Origin: Phaeodactylum tricornutum CCAP 1055/1
Lineage: Eukaryota; Bacillariophyta; Bacillariophyceae; Surirellales; Neidiaceae
Reading direction: 5' to 3'
Assembly: GCF_000150955.2 (NCBI RefSeq)
Contig: NC_011689.1
Location: 62,001 to 126,000, forward strand
Length of the DNA stretch: 64,000 nucleotides
The position numbers and the translations under genes were made by a program. The notes beneath the pieces are model-generated. The model was given only the letters and a program-made list of their open reading frames with translations. It searched no databases and was not told where the DNA came from. The first letter of the stretch is position 1, and every line of letters begins with the position of its first letter. This document shows, piece after piece, positions 63,720 to 64,000 of the stretch.

Positions 63720-64000
63720 AAAACGGTCATAGACCGCGTGTCGCTTTCTCTTTTTGGAAGAAATTGTCGTTTCTCGTTGGGCAGGTAATCGTATGTGGAG
63801 ACTGCTCATTCTCTGTGCCCTTGTTTTTGACGGCAAACGGAATATGTGTTCACAGTCAATAACAGTAGTAGCCGTCACCGTATAGCTATTTGCAAAAATT
63901 CCCGATAACTCGACTCGTCTATGGAGTAACCGTCCACAGCTGTTGGTTGTTATCGGCGAACTGTCCTTTTGTTGCCCAGATATTAGTTGGTTATTGGACG

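Noticed and set aside
1-64000. CRISPR arrays, rRNA or tRNA genes, intact transposons
   Set aside because: None was found on either strand. The only repeats are the tandem and direct repeats and microsatellites listed.

Overview
The window looks like nuclear DNA of a pennate diatom, most like Phaeodactylum tricornutum. That species call is an inference from gene content and style. Genes are compact and on both strands. Introns are few and short (76-224 nt where I could place both ends). Several N-termini carry a signal peptide followed by an ASAF-like plastid cleavage site. There is a heat-shock-factor gene of the kind expanded in diatoms. No rRNA, tRNA, CRISPR array or intact mobile element was seen.

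Layout. 0-3.2 kb: decayed DNA with the relic of an FAD-dependent monooxygenase. 3.6-6.4 kb: a tandem pair of membrane-anchored 2H-phosphoesterase-like genes, only one of which keeps both catalytic motifs. 6.9-10 kb: a family X DNA polymerase with a BRCT domain. 11-18.3 kb: a GT77-type glycosyltransferase, an NmrA-like dehydrogenase and a membrane-anchored metzincin whose zinc motif is split by an intron. 18.5-24.3 kb: a plastid Rossmann-thioredoxin fusion and three small proteins. 24.7-29.4 kb: a 2OG-Fe(II) oxygenase convergent with a large AAA/TPR signalling ATPase. 29.4-32.4 kb: a gene-poor gap with two kinds of direct repeat. 32.4-37.2 kb: TRAPP subunit BET3, a PDI-like protein, a methyltransferase-like protein and an ARM-repeat protein. 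38.4-46.7 kb: citrate synthase, a DegT-like PLP enzyme, a TLC/ceramide-synthase-like protein and an unknown protein. 47.8-57.7 kb: a photolyase with a PIP box, a PPR protein with a GNAT-like tail, glutathione reductase, a circularly permuted bacterial-type solute-binding protein and a J-domain protein. 58.4-63.7 kb: a three-exon HSF with a GC-AG intron, a PAS protein with a repeated SFASPESDF motif, a small-Tim-like protein and a multi-pass membrane protein.

The genes do not form one pathway. Loose themes are redox and thiol chemistry (glutathione reductase, two thioredoxin-fold proteins), DNA repair (Pol X, photolyase), and secretory, lipid and glycan functions (BET3, GT77, TLC, PDI). The most general signal I found is a palindromic nonamer, TNACWGTNA. 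It recurs about 35 times, almost always between genes and often 20-200 bp upstream of start codons.

Start codons were chosen at ATG. Many longer open frames begin only at TTG or GTG and were shortened accordingly.
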